From contig NC_067287.1 in NCBI RefSeq assembly GCF_020740795.1, positions 34,465,501 to 34,529,500 of the forward strand: a stretch of 64,000 nucleotides of DNA, in the 5' to 3' direction. The notes beneath the pieces were generated by a model. The model saw nothing but the letters and a program-made list of their open reading frames with translations, made no database searches and was not told the DNA's origin. Of the stretch, positions 28,247 to 40,341 are shown piece by piece (the first letter of the stretch is position 1; each line of letters starts with the position of its first letter). This DNA is from Apus apus (taxonomy: Eukaryota > Chordata > Aves > Apodiformes > Apodidae). The translations under genes were made by a program, and so were the position numbers.

Positions 28247-29423
28247 AAATATCCTTGAGGAGGAAACAGCATTTTTTTGGAACTTAATTCCACAACAAGA
28301 GACCAATTCTTACAGAACACTCAGGGCTCCAAAGCCAACTAAACAGGATGATAATTAGGTGGCTGACAAACAACAGAAAAAAAACCAAAATCACTGAAGT
28401 TTTCTATTTTTCATACTTACGACTTAATGTGTACAATAAAGATACATTCATAAACTGACTTCTGTAGTAACCTACACCAAAATCTGATGTGATCAACAAC
28501 AGGGCAAAATAAAGCAATGACTGTTCAGAGTAATTCCTTAATTTCATATTGTTTCCAGCCAGAATAGTCTCCAATTTCACACACAGATGGACTGTAATGA
28601 ACCAAAAAACAGCACTTCATGTATAAAGACCAGAATTCTGGGGTCATCCTAACTTCATATGCTTACATCAGCAAGAAACTCTTTATTTAAGCCGAAAATT
28701 CACTCCCAAACTGAAGAACTTGGAAAAGAAATATGATATTTGATTACATTATATAGGACATAAGTACTCACAGCTTCTCAGACATGCTCTTGATGTTAAC
28801 ATGAGTGTTACTTGCAGAAGAGTGGAAACCTTACTTTGTTGATAGAAGCATATTCATATGCATTATATAATAAGGTACTTGAAGGCCAAAATATGTTACC
28901 ATGCTATGAATTATGCGTTCATTTTTAAAGGTAACACCAACCCAACTTTTATAAACACTAACAAAAATCTGACAATCAGTACTGTTTGCACTTGGATACT
29001 TAGAGAGACATACTACATCAAGACAACAGCTTTTACTCTAGTCCAATTTTAAAAAGGCACAACCACAAAGCCAGAAAGTTGCTTGAGGACTGATGCTTTT
29101 ACTAGAGATCTATAACATTTACACCAGCCCCTTCTCACCTGCAGTCTGAAATTCAGTAAACCAAAATGGAGATGAGGGAGTACTGATAAGATTTTAAATT
29201 AAGTTTAAGAACTATTCCATTGAAACAATATTTAGCAGTCTGAATTACTCCTGTAGCAAACTCACCTTTGTCGTTTCTTATTTTATTACAAAAAGACTTA
29301 AACTAAGAGACACTTGAGCACTGGTATTTTCTTACAATACTGTTTATGTACTTGCTAACCAAAGCATAATTGAGATTTTCCATGTAATATTAGTTAAAAC
29401 TTATCATTAAAGTTCAGAAAAGC

Positions 29424-29442
29424 TGCCACACGGTGGCGGTAG
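29424..29442 (+). promoter_or_regulatory. Candidate CTCF site (plus orientation)
   Basis: GCCACACGGTGGCGGTAG fits the looser CTCF form CCRCGNGGNGGCRG with one mismatch. Confidence 0.35.
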
Positions 29443-31771
29443 ATGCCTACAACTCGAACTGAGAGACATGAGGTACTCTTAATGTTTCATTTTAAGTGTA
29501 CATGCATTACCCAAGTGTCACTTTTGAAGTTATGAGAAAGTTAAATTGAGGAGGGATGGAAGGGGCAAAGGAGGACAGAGGACAAAAAAAAAATCCCACT
29601 ATCTCCAAGTTCTAAGTCTTTACCAAAAGAAAGTTAAAATGGCAGTGAAATTACCATTGAAACAGCAACACAAATTCTTCTGGAATTTAAAATTGTGCAG
29701 AAATATATATTAAGCAAATTAGACTACTGAGTTACTAGATCCCCACTTGTGATTGAGGCAGACAATAGAAACTATTTATGATGGTTTTATTTTAAACTAA
29801 AGCCATAATCCTGTGAAAAAATGTAGTCCACAATCTTAAAAGAAACCTGAGCTGAGTTTTAGTATGCTCTGCATCACTAGCTGAAGTCTGTAACTATGGT
29901 TTTAATGTAAATCATATCTAGCTCCAGCTTGAAGAGAAATCTTCCTTATTGCAAAGCAGCAGGTACATAGTTAAGAAACAGAAAGAACACAATTTTTAAA
30001 TGCAAGGCTACCTAGCAACAGCAGCTAGCATTGAGCATGTTTAAGACTTGGCAAGCGTTCCAGAGATCCTTTGCACATGTACCCCTTAACATCCTCTGCT
30101 CTTTTACACAGGGCCCCTGTACACCCATCTGATTACTAAGAGTATTGTCAGGAACACATGGCAACAAAGCTGTGCAGCGTGGGTCTGTGATGTTCTCATA
30201 CTCTGTAAGCACACAGCACCGATACCAGGGTTTAAGTAGTGCCTGACACTAGCACAACACACTAAGTCTTGCCCACAGAAGCCATATGGAGATAGTTTCC
30301 TACTGATCCTATCCAGAAGTACACACATTTCTATGTTCCAAACTTTCTTCTACTATTTATTACCTCCAGAGCTAAGTAAACAACATCATGCAACTCCCAA
30401 TTGGTTTTACTCCACAGAAAGCTGCAATGACCTATTAGCAAAATCATTCCCAGAGCTACAAGAAACAAAAGATTAACACGAGCAGCTGGGAAAAAATAAA
30501 CAACTTGGCAGTTTTCCACCTGGCACTTATTGGTAAAATAGGTCAGCCAAACTACTGACCTGGGCTCCAACTCCTTCCTTAGGTACTGAGCTTCAGACCT
30601 AGGTGTGACCCGAGTTCCATCTTTTTCTTCATCACTTAGTTCAAGTAAATCCTGTACACATCATCTCAAGTTGAAGTGGTCCAGAAGTGTATTTTGCAAA
30701 GCAATTAGCAAAACAATAATGCAGCTGAACACTTATACTTCTGAAGTCTTCTGCATGACGTTTTTCACCAAGACAGATTCTGAGAAAAACACACTCAGAT
30801 ATTAACTAGGTTTGAGCAGCTCCCCTCAATGAAAAGCAAATGAACGAGTAGAAACTGATATTTCAAAGAATCAAGCAGCAAATACAATAAAACACCTCAA
30901 GATCCTCTGCATCTGCCTGCAGGCAAGTTACTTGTCAAGCATACAAGGAAGCACAAAGTACCCTGAGGTAGAAACACAACTACTCACTAAGTGCTTTGGG
31001 GATTTTACTGAGGATTATCCCTAGCTCAGTGCTGTACACTAGATGCTCATTAGCACATGAGTAACGGTAGGCAGCTCCTGGACTAATATTTTAATCAAAG
31101 AAGTGCAGATGACCTTTGAGACCACAGCACACTGTGAAGCAAAACACAGAAATGGGTGTGCTTGGATATTCACCTGAACAACACAGCACTGACCCAAGCT
31201 AAAATGCTCATGTTGACCCCCACTAGCACAGCCACAAAATCAAATAAATAATGCTTCTTGTAGTTTCCTAAGTATTACAGACAAAATTGCTCTCTTCCCA
31301 GATGAAAGAGACCTTTATCTTGAAGACTATGATCTTACATGACACAAAAGATGACATAAGAGGCTTACTTGTAAAAGAACGCTTCAAGAGGGGAATTTAA
31401 AAAAACCACCACTCAGCCAGTAACTTCAGAGAACATTTCTTGGAGGAGTCTCAAAATGAAAGCAGCTCTGGTAGCTTTTCTTTTTTTCTACTCAGCTGTT
31501 TCAACTCAAAATTTTATAGCTTAGAAAGCTATGTTTCTTACCTGTTAAGTGCACACTGCTATAAAATACCCACGGAGACAACATTTAAACATTAGCTATT
31601 TGGAATGCTGGTTGGTGCAACTTCAGGAAAAAAATCAACTCCATCTGCTCTTACTGGTAACGCTTAAGCATTAGGCAGCATTATACTTACCAGTTAAGAG
31701 TACTGCAAGTAGTTTTTCTTAACAGAAGTCATACATGTTTAAAGAACAACCTAAGAAAAACTTTACTTAGC

Positions 31772-32329
31772 TTTATTTATAAAACCAAGAGTTAAGAGAT
31801 TGCTACGACCTTCAGAACATGATACCAGAGGTTAATTACAGAACAGCAATGAATCCTAATAAAAACATTAGAATCCCATATTCTAAGTATAGTCCCTGTC
31901 CCTGGGAGCCAGCTGTGCATAGTGTTCTTCCTGCAAGTAGCCTATCATCTTCCCAGAAAACAACAACAACAAACAAAATTAAAACATCAGCAAATAAAGC
32001 TGCCATTTAAAACACCTCCAACTTACAGGGAAGTAATTCACAGAAAGTAATTACAGAGGACAAGTCAGTACTGGTATTTTTTATACAAACATGCAATCAG
32101 AGCACAAATGGGGGAAAAAAGCACTTATATTTACACTTACTCAGTTTTTAAAACCGTGTGTACATTGTCATCATTTAAAGTGCAAGCTACATGTCTGCTG
32201 AATTGACTGAAGGCATAACAGGTGAGATGGAAGTTAAAACGCTGTCACCAGCAGTTATACAACTAACCACAGATGCCAGTAGCATATTTCAGACCCTGAC
32301 CAACTTAGTGTGTTACTTCCTCTTGTATA
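31772..32329 (-). other. NUP35: Likely NUP35 3' untranslated region
   Basis: The minus strand from the TAA runs about 555 bases to an AATAAA (plus strand TTTATT at 31772-31777), the first canonical polyadenylation signal after the stop. The exact cleavage site cannot be seen, and longer forms are possible. Confidence 0.5.
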
Positions 32330-32407
32330 TTACCAGCCAAACACATATTCCATTGCTTTAGATACAATACTTTCATCTTTCCTAGGAGTCTGTCTGTCAG
32401 AAACAAC
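32330..32407 (-). CDS. NUP35: NUP35 terminal coding exon 9
   Basis: 78 nt including TAA. Encodes [12 protein letters not shown] and then [13 protein letters not shown], the C-terminal amphipathic membrane-binding segment of the family. The acceptor is TTCTAG. The exon is too short to appear as a free-standing open frame and was found by searching for the conserved C-terminus. Confidence 0.96.
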   Translation of the reverse strand, partial: VVSDRQTPRKDESIVSKAMEYVFGW

Positions 32408-35400
32408 CTAGAAGACAGAGGGGGAGGGGGAGGAAGAAAGAAAATAAAGAGAATCAGCCAACACACTTCTTTAAATAGTTTCTTTCATTTCTTAAGTGCT
32501 ACTATATTTTGACAAAATATAGTTAGAAGATATTCAAAACAAGACCTTAACCTCAGGTGACAAGTCATCGATCCATTAGGTTTTATTTTTTTATTTTAGA
32601 GACTGAATAGACTGAGGCTGCATGCAAACCACACCTTTAAAGACACAACAGGAGATGATAAAGGCTAAGGTCACATTGAAGTCAATGTGTATAGAGCCTC
32701 ATACACCTAAGGGGACTTAACACAAAGAAACACATGCTTCCATTTCCGACAAAATACCTGATAGTCACTACTGGAAGCTTTATACGCTGTTGCAAGTGGT
32801 CTCATTGTAGAAATCCTTGTGGTATTATTTGCAGGTTGTACTGGTGTGCTGACAGACTTTGTAGGTGGAGTGAAAACTGAAGACATTGAGGATGTAGAGC
32901 TTCTTTCAAAGTTTTCCATGACACTCTTAAAAAAAGAGGGTTAATATCACGTAAACAAATAGTGAAAAACAGTATTTCAATCATTATTATTTAGAATCAT
33001 CTAGTATCTAGGATGGTTTGATAAAATATATTCATATTTCAAAGGAAGCAAAGAACACAGGTTAACTGTGCCTGTGAGTTCAGATCCCACGAGTTCACAC
33101 CAGCAACCATTTTCCTCACTGCAATTACTTGTTTGTCAGATTAGGCTATTGAAAAAGAAGTGTAAGCTTCTAGTCTCTTTGCTGTATGTACTATATTTCA
33201 GCCAAGTTAGAAACACTGCAGCAGCCTTAAAGTTTTTTTTTCAGGCCCTATGGAACCTAAGTAGCATAATGCCCTTCTTAAATACTTGCAAAATATCTGA
33301 CCTGATCCATGTAGGACAGTCTCCAGGCCTTTACCAACTTGCAGCTTTCTGCTAAAATTCAGCTTACCAAGGAGTTTTGCTCAGTCCCCTTAGCAAATGG
33401 TACAAAAGGAGTCTAAAGGCTCCATTTTTTTAGGCTTAGGTTTATAAAGGAATGCAGGTAGACTGGAAGAGGCAGCAAGTCATTTGATGGGAACCACAAG
33501 TTCCACAAGACCCCAGAAAACAAGACGGGAAATGACAACCAACCTCTGGAGACCCTATTTGCTACATTTAGACTCAGTGGAGCAAAGCAGTCAACTAGCC
33601 TGAAGACAACAGAAATTCAGCAGTAAATCTGGCAGAAGACAGCTATTCAAAACACAGGATAGCACTGGTGTCCAGTGTGGGTGGCAGCTGACTCTGCTCA
33701 GCACAAAGGCAATCTGGAGAACTAACCGCTACTTTTAAATCAGAAACCTAAGCACTGATATCAATTCCCTCACATCCAGTTTGCTATTGCAAGGAAGAGT
33801 TGTACAGGCTAATGCCAAACCCTCAATGGGTTAGTCTCTAGAAATCTCTTACCTCCAAAAATACAGGTTAATGATTTCTTTACTGCTATTTGAAAGTGGA
33901 CACTATCCACAAAAGGCACAATGAAAACTCAAAAGCAACCAAGATCAGATGTCTGACACATGTCTTAGATCATCACTTCTAGTGTTCCATCTTAAGAGGC
34001 AATTGATAGAAACTGGACACCAAAACATTCAATAAGGTTAGAAGAGACTGGAAGGCCTACCACCAGACACCCATAGACGAAAAGGGTACTGAAGTACATT
34101 TGTTCCTGACCTTCAATCAGTGTAAGAAATGTTTCCAACTAATAAAAACTGAAGGAGTTGCAAGCCCAATTTCTGTGGCTCCCTTCTCACAATGGTTTAC
34201 ATTTGAAAGCCTGCATTACTCTTTAGCAACAAGACTTACCCTTAGAGGACACCAAAAAAATAACCTGTGAACTAGTAAAGAATGACTGACATTTGCTTAA
34301 GCTAATGTACAGTAAGTAGCCAATGCCGAGTGCTGCAAGAATTAATGGTGAGGGCACCATCAATGCCTAGAAACTAATAGCTGAGGATAAAACTAGTATG
34401 AAATACAACCACGCCTACCCCAACCAATACTGACAAGACAAGGACAGGTTTTGGTGGATGCAGCTGGGAGCACAGAACCAGGACTACCTTGCTAACAAAT
34501 TTTCAGACTGATGTACTAAAATAAACAGCAATGCCAGAATCAGATACAGTCACATTAAAAAGAGGGATAACTAGGAGTAGTAACAGCCTCCATCTGCCAG
34601 CAGGTATCTATCACAGCACCTAGATGCCACATATTTCAGTCGGGGAAACTTGTATCTCAATTGACTCCTGTTATGGTTTCACTTCATCTTGTACAGCAAT
34701 ATAATTCTGTGCGTTGCAGCTTCCAAGGAGTGAAGAGACTTCCTATAATGATCCTTCTCAGCAGGAAATTTTGTCAAATACCGAAGAAAAACTCACCTAT
34801 GGTCTAACAGACACTACCTATATAACTGAACTACCTATGCTGTGTAATTAAAAAATAGACGTCAGGGAAAATAAAGGGGATTCCAGAGTGCATTATATTT
34901 AAATAAAAGCCACTTACTTTATCAATACATGGCTTGACACCAATCATGATAGATTCACCAAAAATTCTTCCATCTTTGCTTAAGGCTTTCCGGGCTTGAA
35001 GCTTCGACTGATACCGAATATGCATCCAGTTTCCTGTGTTGGACATCTGAATGGGATTAAAGGAAAACTGTCAAATTTAGGCTTTTAAAGAACAAACCAG
35101 AATGTTTTCAGAACTAAGTCTCAAACTAAGACATACCACATGCTTTAATATGTTTCCATACTGAGCAAACTGTAGAAGAATATACGAAGCTGATGCTTGA
35201 GGAAATCTGAAAGACAAAAAAGACTCAAAAAATAACAAGTAGTTGAATAATTCTGGTGTTAAAATACCATGTTTTGAAGGGGATTTAGAAATCCAAAAAA
35301 CAACAATGTGTCATTGTCATTTTAGAATCAGTGACTTGAGAAATATTATGTTCTAGGCACTTTTATCTCACCACATACCTCACTGGTGGAACAGCTATCT

Positions 35401-38400
35401 CATTCTAACTTGAGAAAATTAACATGTAGCTTAAGTTAAGGTGCTCCACTAAAACATAAGTATTTTCTGGCTTTGAGCACGATTGTATTTCCTGTAGAAC
35501 CTAGCAATGCCAGACATCAGCAATGCCCAAGTAGTTCTTCCCATATGCTGAAGACTTCACCCTTGTTTTTTGTAATACTTTGAAAATCAACTCACCCAAA
35601 CACAGTTACCCATGTGTCATCAAGTTGATCTTCTGAAGTCAGGGACTCACCCTGAGTATAAAAAGGATCTAGCTGAGCAGGAGATAGAGTAGTCTTCCTA
35701 GGCTGCCCAATACTTGCAGGACTGAACATAGCTGAAGCTGTAAAATTCAAATTACATTGTTTAACAACTTACTTTCACAACAGAGATCAGCTTAAGAGCC
35801 TACACTAAAAGAATAAATTCAGTATCAAGCATTTCTCTTGTATATGGAAGAGTCTGATGGAGATCTACTTGCAGACACAAAGAGTAAATCAATTCCAACT
35901 TCACAACTGCCAGCATGCTAGTAAGTTTTATGATTAGCAACCTAGTTTTCTGCTCAACCGCTCAACACCAGCAGCTTAATACAGAAGCCAAACAGGAACG
36001 TGACAGTGCAATTAAGCTTTGCAAGAAGCCATACATAAGATGGGAAGCCTTATGAAGATGGAAGGCGACCCATTCATCTCAGCTGCTTTACCCAACTCCA
36101 GTCACCTCTGTGCTCAGTTCAACAACAAACTCTGAATAAGGAGTAAAGTTGATTGAAATTCAGTCACAGAGTGGAAAAGCATTCCGATTCACATCCACAT
36201 ACCTTTTGAAAAGCTAGTAAACAAACATGTACATTCCTTGACAAATGAGCAAGGAGATAATGCAGCTTGCATAGTGCTGTTTGTGTATTAAGGAAAGCTG
36301 TAAGAAAGAAAGTTAACGTTTTGACAGGATATTTACCTGTTCCAGGAGTTGATGGCATAGTTCCAACCAGTGGGCTCTGTGTTAAAGAAAAGCTGGCCTG
36401 CATCAACATAAAGTAACACGTCATTTTTACAGGTACATTTCTCAGATTAGAAGAGATCATTTTCAGCTAACTTAACCATCCAGTAAGACAATCAACTGCC
36501 TTAAGTTACTCCTAACTTTTAAGAGTAAGGACAGATATTTACATGTATATTTAATACAAAGTTATTAAAAGTTATTGGACAATGTTTTCACAGCCTAGCA
36601 GACAATAGCTCAGACATCCAGTAGTGCTCAGCTACTATATTTTGGATTATTAAGCCAAAAAAAATAATGCAGTTAACTTTCCTGCTCAGAGGCTTAAATG
36701 CAAGTATCAGAGACGGTATCTGAGTGTAAAGCAAACCCCAGAAAAGAAGCACCACAAACACAGGATTGAGGGTCTGCCTACAGCATTTTATCATCTAGCA
36801 AGACAGAGCTACTGGTAAACAAAAAGACAGTTTATTCAGGCTTAAGTCGAGGTTTTTGTCATAGGAACTGAAACATCTGCTACCTAACACCAATCACACA
36901 TGCTTTGTGAAACCAAGTAGCTTTAGGTATCAAGACTCACAAACCTTCTAGTCTAACTTTTATCAAAATAGGCATTGCACTATTGCTGTAGTATAGTAAT
37001 TCACACAGTCAGGTGAATCCTGATGGAAAGGATGTCAGTATCCTAAGCTACTAGCATCTGATTTTCAGTGTCTGAAGGGCTTAGAAATGAAGGGAGCACA
37101 TCCCTCACTTGTATTCCTTTTCACCAGACTTACTGTCCCTCTCAACTACTTAGTGCGACCAAACTGAAGGAAAGTATACTTAAGATTTTTAGCTGCTAGT
37201 AGTTATTTTCTTTTTAAGACAGAAGGATTTCAATATCCAAAACAACTGTAGTGTATTTTTACCCTGAATTGTGGCATTCAGTAGATACAAGACCAAACAA
37301 ATTAGAGCACCTGCAGACCTAGCAACATGCATTCCAACAGACACGCTGGGTTTTTTTAGCAAATATCCTGTCTTTTAAGACAGTTTTGGATTCTGTCCTT
37401 CACAGAGAATTTGAACTTGCAAACTAAACATTTCAGAAGGCAACACTCGAAAAAACCCTACTCGCATAGGGAAAGGCTGCCTCCTTCCATCAAAAGAATG
37501 ATGCTCACTGAAAAATAACCCACTAACGCTTGACTGCTCAGCTGAGGTAAACAGTTGTGCTTATTATTAGAAAGACCTTCTAGAAAGTTTACTATTATTC
37601 TTTCAAAATAGACCCCATGTCCCTGCCTGAATTTCGATTAGATGTTCTACTCAGCATAAAATTCCTCCTTTTTCACGAAGTGCCTCTATTGCCCGCTAAA
37701 AGAAAACACATATTTGGACCTTTCTGGCAATCAGCAGCCCAACAAATTTACAAGAAGGTGAACTACAGGAAATGGCCTCAAACTGCAGCAGGGGATGTTT
37801 ATATTGGATATTAAGAAAAAATTATTCACTGAAAGGGTTGTCAGGCAGTGGAACACACTGCCCAGGGCAGTGGTGAAGTCACTATCCCTGGAGGTAGTTA
37901 AAAGATGAATAGATGTGGTGCTGAGGGAGATGGTTCAGTGGTGGACTTGGCAGCACTGTGTTAACAGTTGGTCTTGATGATCTTAAAGGTCTTTTCCAAC
38001 TAAAACAATTCTGTGATCTTTTGTGAAGAATAAGCCAGTATCTAAGCCACTTACTGGTCTTCTTGAGGTTAGAGGTGTTGATCCGAGGCCAGGACTAGAT
38101 AATTCATCATATATGCTTCTAACCGGTGGAGCCCCACTTTTATCTTTATGTGTAGGGACTACTGGTTGTGGGGGAGATCCTCCTGCAATTAAAAAGAACA
38201 ATGGGAGATCTCACTGCGTCCCCCCTGTCTATTATCAATGCTTTGCAGCTACAATAACCCCTTTTAAAAACCACTAGGTGAAATTCACATGACTGTTTTC
38301 CATTTCATAAATATTTTCCTCAGGGGTTTGTACGTGGAGGTGATCAGAGGGATAAGGGAAAAGAGCAAGAAGCAGGAGACTAACAGACCAATCACAGAAT

Positions 38401-40044
38401 ATATCACATTGGAAGGGACCCTTAAACATCATTCTACTGGTAAGTGAAAGAAAAGAAAATCTAAAATTATCTTGCAGTACTTTAACCCTCAAATGACTAG
38501 CACACTAACACCATTACTTATTCCAATTACACCAACTGATTTAATACAACAGCAAAGATCACCTATTACATGCAATTAATCAATGAAGTTGTAAATAACT
38601 CAACCCTCTCAGAGCAGAAAACAGACATACTCTATCACCACCTTGAAAACAAGGGTAAGGATTTTTTCTATCTGGATCAAACCAGTGGATGAAAAGAGAT
38701 GAGCATCTACAGTTAGGAAAATTCACTGCTCCAGCCTAATTATATCAGGCATCAAAGCTATAAAACCGACCACTACATACTAATTGAGAAGTCTGGCTAC
38801 CTGTGGCTTTTCAGACATCACTGAAAAGAAATCAGCAGCTTGCAAAAGTTTTATTTAGCTTGCCAGCAGATGTCTGTTTCAAGTCGATTTCAAATTCAGT
38901 GAAAACACTCATGCCTGTATATGCAATCGCCTTGTAAAGAGCTGTTGAAATTGACTTGGTATCAGAAGAGGTTCATGTTAACTTCCCTGTAAAAGCAACC
39001 TTGAGCTCATTTATAGCAAGTTATAAAATTACAGGAACTCAAGTCTGCAGTAGTCATGCGGATCAGTAAGGCAAACCAAATTTTTACTCTCAGGACAATT
39101 TTTCAGCAGTAACAAATTCTGACCTGCAAGTAGTGGAGACCTCATTTCCACGACACCAACCGAAGGGCCACTTAAAGCCCGTGGCTGCGGCGTCACCGGC
39201 GCAGGTAAATCGCCCATCAGGAACCCAGGAAGAAACTGAGCGCTAGCGCCTGGTTTTGGGGATGTGGGGGAGCCAAGAGTCATTGGCTCGGCTCCTGTGG
39301 TAATGAAAAGAACATTTAAAAACACGGACGATGCCACATGACCGAGCCTCTTCCCCGTGACTTAATTAGTGGTTCGATTAAAGAAGCGTGAAGTACTAGT
39401 AAGTGACTAAGCCGGTTCTATTGTATTTTCCAAGCAACCAGTTGATCCCAGCCTTACATTTCTGTAACTAGAAATACCACCACGCAGAGACCTCACGCTT
39501 AACCCTTTGGTTACAGCTCGATTGCTGATTTTGTGAGCAGCGTTGAGGTCGGGGTGGTTTTAAAGGCGTTCGCCCCGCAAAAGGAACCACGCCGAGGCTG
39601 GCTTCTCCTCCCCGGGCCAGCCGGCTGCCCGCCCCGGCCTGGGGAACGGGCTTGCCCACAGCAGGCCAGGCCCATCGCCACCCTCCCCGCGGCCCTGCCG
39701 CCGCAGCCCGCAGCTGCCCCGGGGCTTCGGGGGGCTCCAGAGGCGCGGCTGCCGCCCCCCCGGCCCATTGCCCTTTCCCGCCGAGGAAGGAGCCCCTGCG
39801 GCCGGGCCCTCCCCGCCACCCACACCTCCGCCCGGCGGTGCCCGGGCTCCCGCGGCAGGGCCCGGCCCCGCTCCCCTCAGCCCGCCGGGCGGGCACGGCC
39901 GGGCCCCGCCGCCTCGCGCGCCCAACGGCCCCGCGCGCGCCCAACGGCCCCGCCGCGGCCGGGCCGGGCCGGGCCCAGCCCGAGGCGGGAGGCCCGGCAG
40001 CCCCGCTCACCTGCGGCCGGCGGGTCCGTGGCGAAGGCGGCCAT
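32330..40044 (-). CDS. NUP35: Nucleoporin NUP35 (Nup53/MP-44), nine coding exons
   Basis: Nup35 is a scaffold nucleoporin of the nuclear pore complex. In the known family it binds NUP93, NUP155 and NDC1 and touches the pore membrane through a C-terminal amphipathic helix. Joining the exons 40044-40011, 39294-39124, 38182-38055, 36397-36337, 35737-35596, 35206-35137, 35046-34918, 32925-32758 and 32407-32330 gives 981 nt, that is 326 residues plus TAA, the same length as human NUP35. All introns are GT-AG and every phase fits. Visible landmarks: [12 protein letters not shown] near residues 40-55, [19 protein letters not shown] near 93-108, WVTVFGF at about 174-180 opening the RRM-like (MPPN) domain that runs to about residue 250, [12 protein letters not shown] near 285-296, and the terminal helix ending MEYVFGW. 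The start at 40044 has a perfect Kozak context (GCCGCCATGG) and gives the family's MAAFA N-terminus. An in-frame ATG lies 34 codons upstream. No damage is seen; I read it as a functional gene. Confidence 0.97.
32758..32925 (-). CDS. NUP35: NUP35 coding exon 8
   Basis: 168 nt encoding the Ser/Thr/Pro-rich linker and [19 protein letters not shown]. Acceptor TTTTAAG after a pyrimidine tract, donor CAG|GTATTT. Confidence 0.96.
34918..35046 (-). CDS. NUP35: NUP35 coding exon 7
   Basis: 129 nt, 43 codons, beginning [20 protein letters not shown] and ending KPCIDK. This is the most conserved part of the RRM-like domain and was the first identification of the gene. Donor AAA|GTAAGT. Confidence 0.98.
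35137..35206 (-). CDS. NUP35: NUP35 coding exon 6
   Basis: 70 nt encoding [18 protein letters not shown] and then ILKHV, part of the RRM-like domain. Acceptor TTTCAG, donor GTG|GTATGT. Confidence 0.96.
35596..35737 (-). CDS. NUP35: NUP35 coding exon 5
   Basis: 142 nt encoding [15 protein letters not shown] through DDTWVTVFG, leading into the RRM-like fold. Two AG acceptors six bases apart (exon starting at 35737 or 35731) are both in frame. The upstream one is chosen because it preserves the human length. Confidence 0.95.
36337..36397 (-). CDS. NUP35: NUP35 coding exon 4
   Basis: 61 nt encoding [20 protein letters not shown]. The core TQSPLVG...STPGTG matches the family. Acceptor GATGCAG, donor ACAG|GTAAAT. 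Confidence 0.95.
37768..38018 (+). mobile_element. CR1 LINE 3' fragment in NUP35 intron 3
   Basis: Forward CR1: GGAAATGGCCTCAAACTGC, TTGGATATTAAGAAAAAAT, GGCAGTGGAACACACTGCCC, CTTAAAGGTCTTTTCCAAC. It is antisense to NUP35 and ends about 36 bp from the exon 3 donor. Confidence 0.9.
38055..38182 (-). CDS. NUP35: NUP35 coding exon 3
   Basis: 128 nt encoding [20 protein letters not shown] and following residues up to TPLTSRRP. Acceptor ATTGCAG, donor CCA|GTAAGTG. A CR1 copy ends only about 36 bp inside the downstream intron. Confidence 0.97.
38391..38441 (-). mobile_element. CR1 3'-end scrap in NUP35 intron 2
   Basis: ATCACAGAATATATCACATT then GGAAGGGACCCTTAAACATC matches a reverse-orientation CR1 end. 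Confidence 0.75.
39124..39294 (-). CDS. NUP35: NUP35 coding exon 2
   Basis: 171 nt with acceptor CCACAG and donor GCAG|GTCAGA. Encodes the conserved [15 protein letters not shown] and [12 protein letters not shown] stretches, close to the human sequence. Confidence 0.97.
40011..40044 (-). CDS. NUP35: NUP35 coding exon 1
   Basis: Encodes residues 1-11 ([11 protein letters not shown]) plus the first base of Gly12, and ends at a GCAG|GTGAGC donor. It sits in the CpG island. Its N-terminus resembles human MAAFAVEPQGPA. Confidence 0.95.
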
Positions 40045-40205
40045 GGCGGCGCGGGCAGCGGGCAAGGAGCGGCAGCCGCTCCCCCGGGCGCTTTCAAACC
40101 GGACGGGACTTCCTCCCGCCGCCGTCACTTCCGAGCCGCCCGCCATCTTGCCGGGCGGGGCCGCGCGCTGCGGTCGGTCTAGGCCTTTCAAGCGCAGCCG
40201 GTTCC

Positions 40206-40341
40206 CACCCCCCCCCCTGCACGGGCAGGGCCCCCTCCCGCAAATCGGGTTGCTCCGAGCCCCATCCCACCTGCCTTCAACACCCGGAGGGAGGCGGCAG
40301 CCGCAGCTTCCCTGGGCAGCCGCGGCCGGCTCCTCGGGAGG
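40206..40341 (-). mobile_element. GC-drifted CR1 LINE fragment inside the NUP35 CpG island
   Basis: The plus strand reads CCTGCACGGGCAGGG, GGTTGCTCCGAGCCCCATCC, CCTTCAACACC and CCGCAGCTTCCCTGGGCAGC in order. This is the colinear layout of the two ordinary CR1 copies in this window at 46901-47240 and 60002-60142. Many differences from those copies are to G or C, as expected for a copy sitting in a CpG island. Confidence 0.8.

Larger units (their letters stand above)
26940..31771. other. Intergenic DNA downstream of NUP35
   Basis: AT-rich and without a recognisable gene. Contains the two weaker CTCF-like motifs at 28.2 and 29.4 kb. Confidence 0.55.

Noticed and set aside
39468-40097. 209-codon minus-strand frame
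   Set aside because: Same composition artefact; it runs through the exon 1 donor and intron in a different frame from NUP35.
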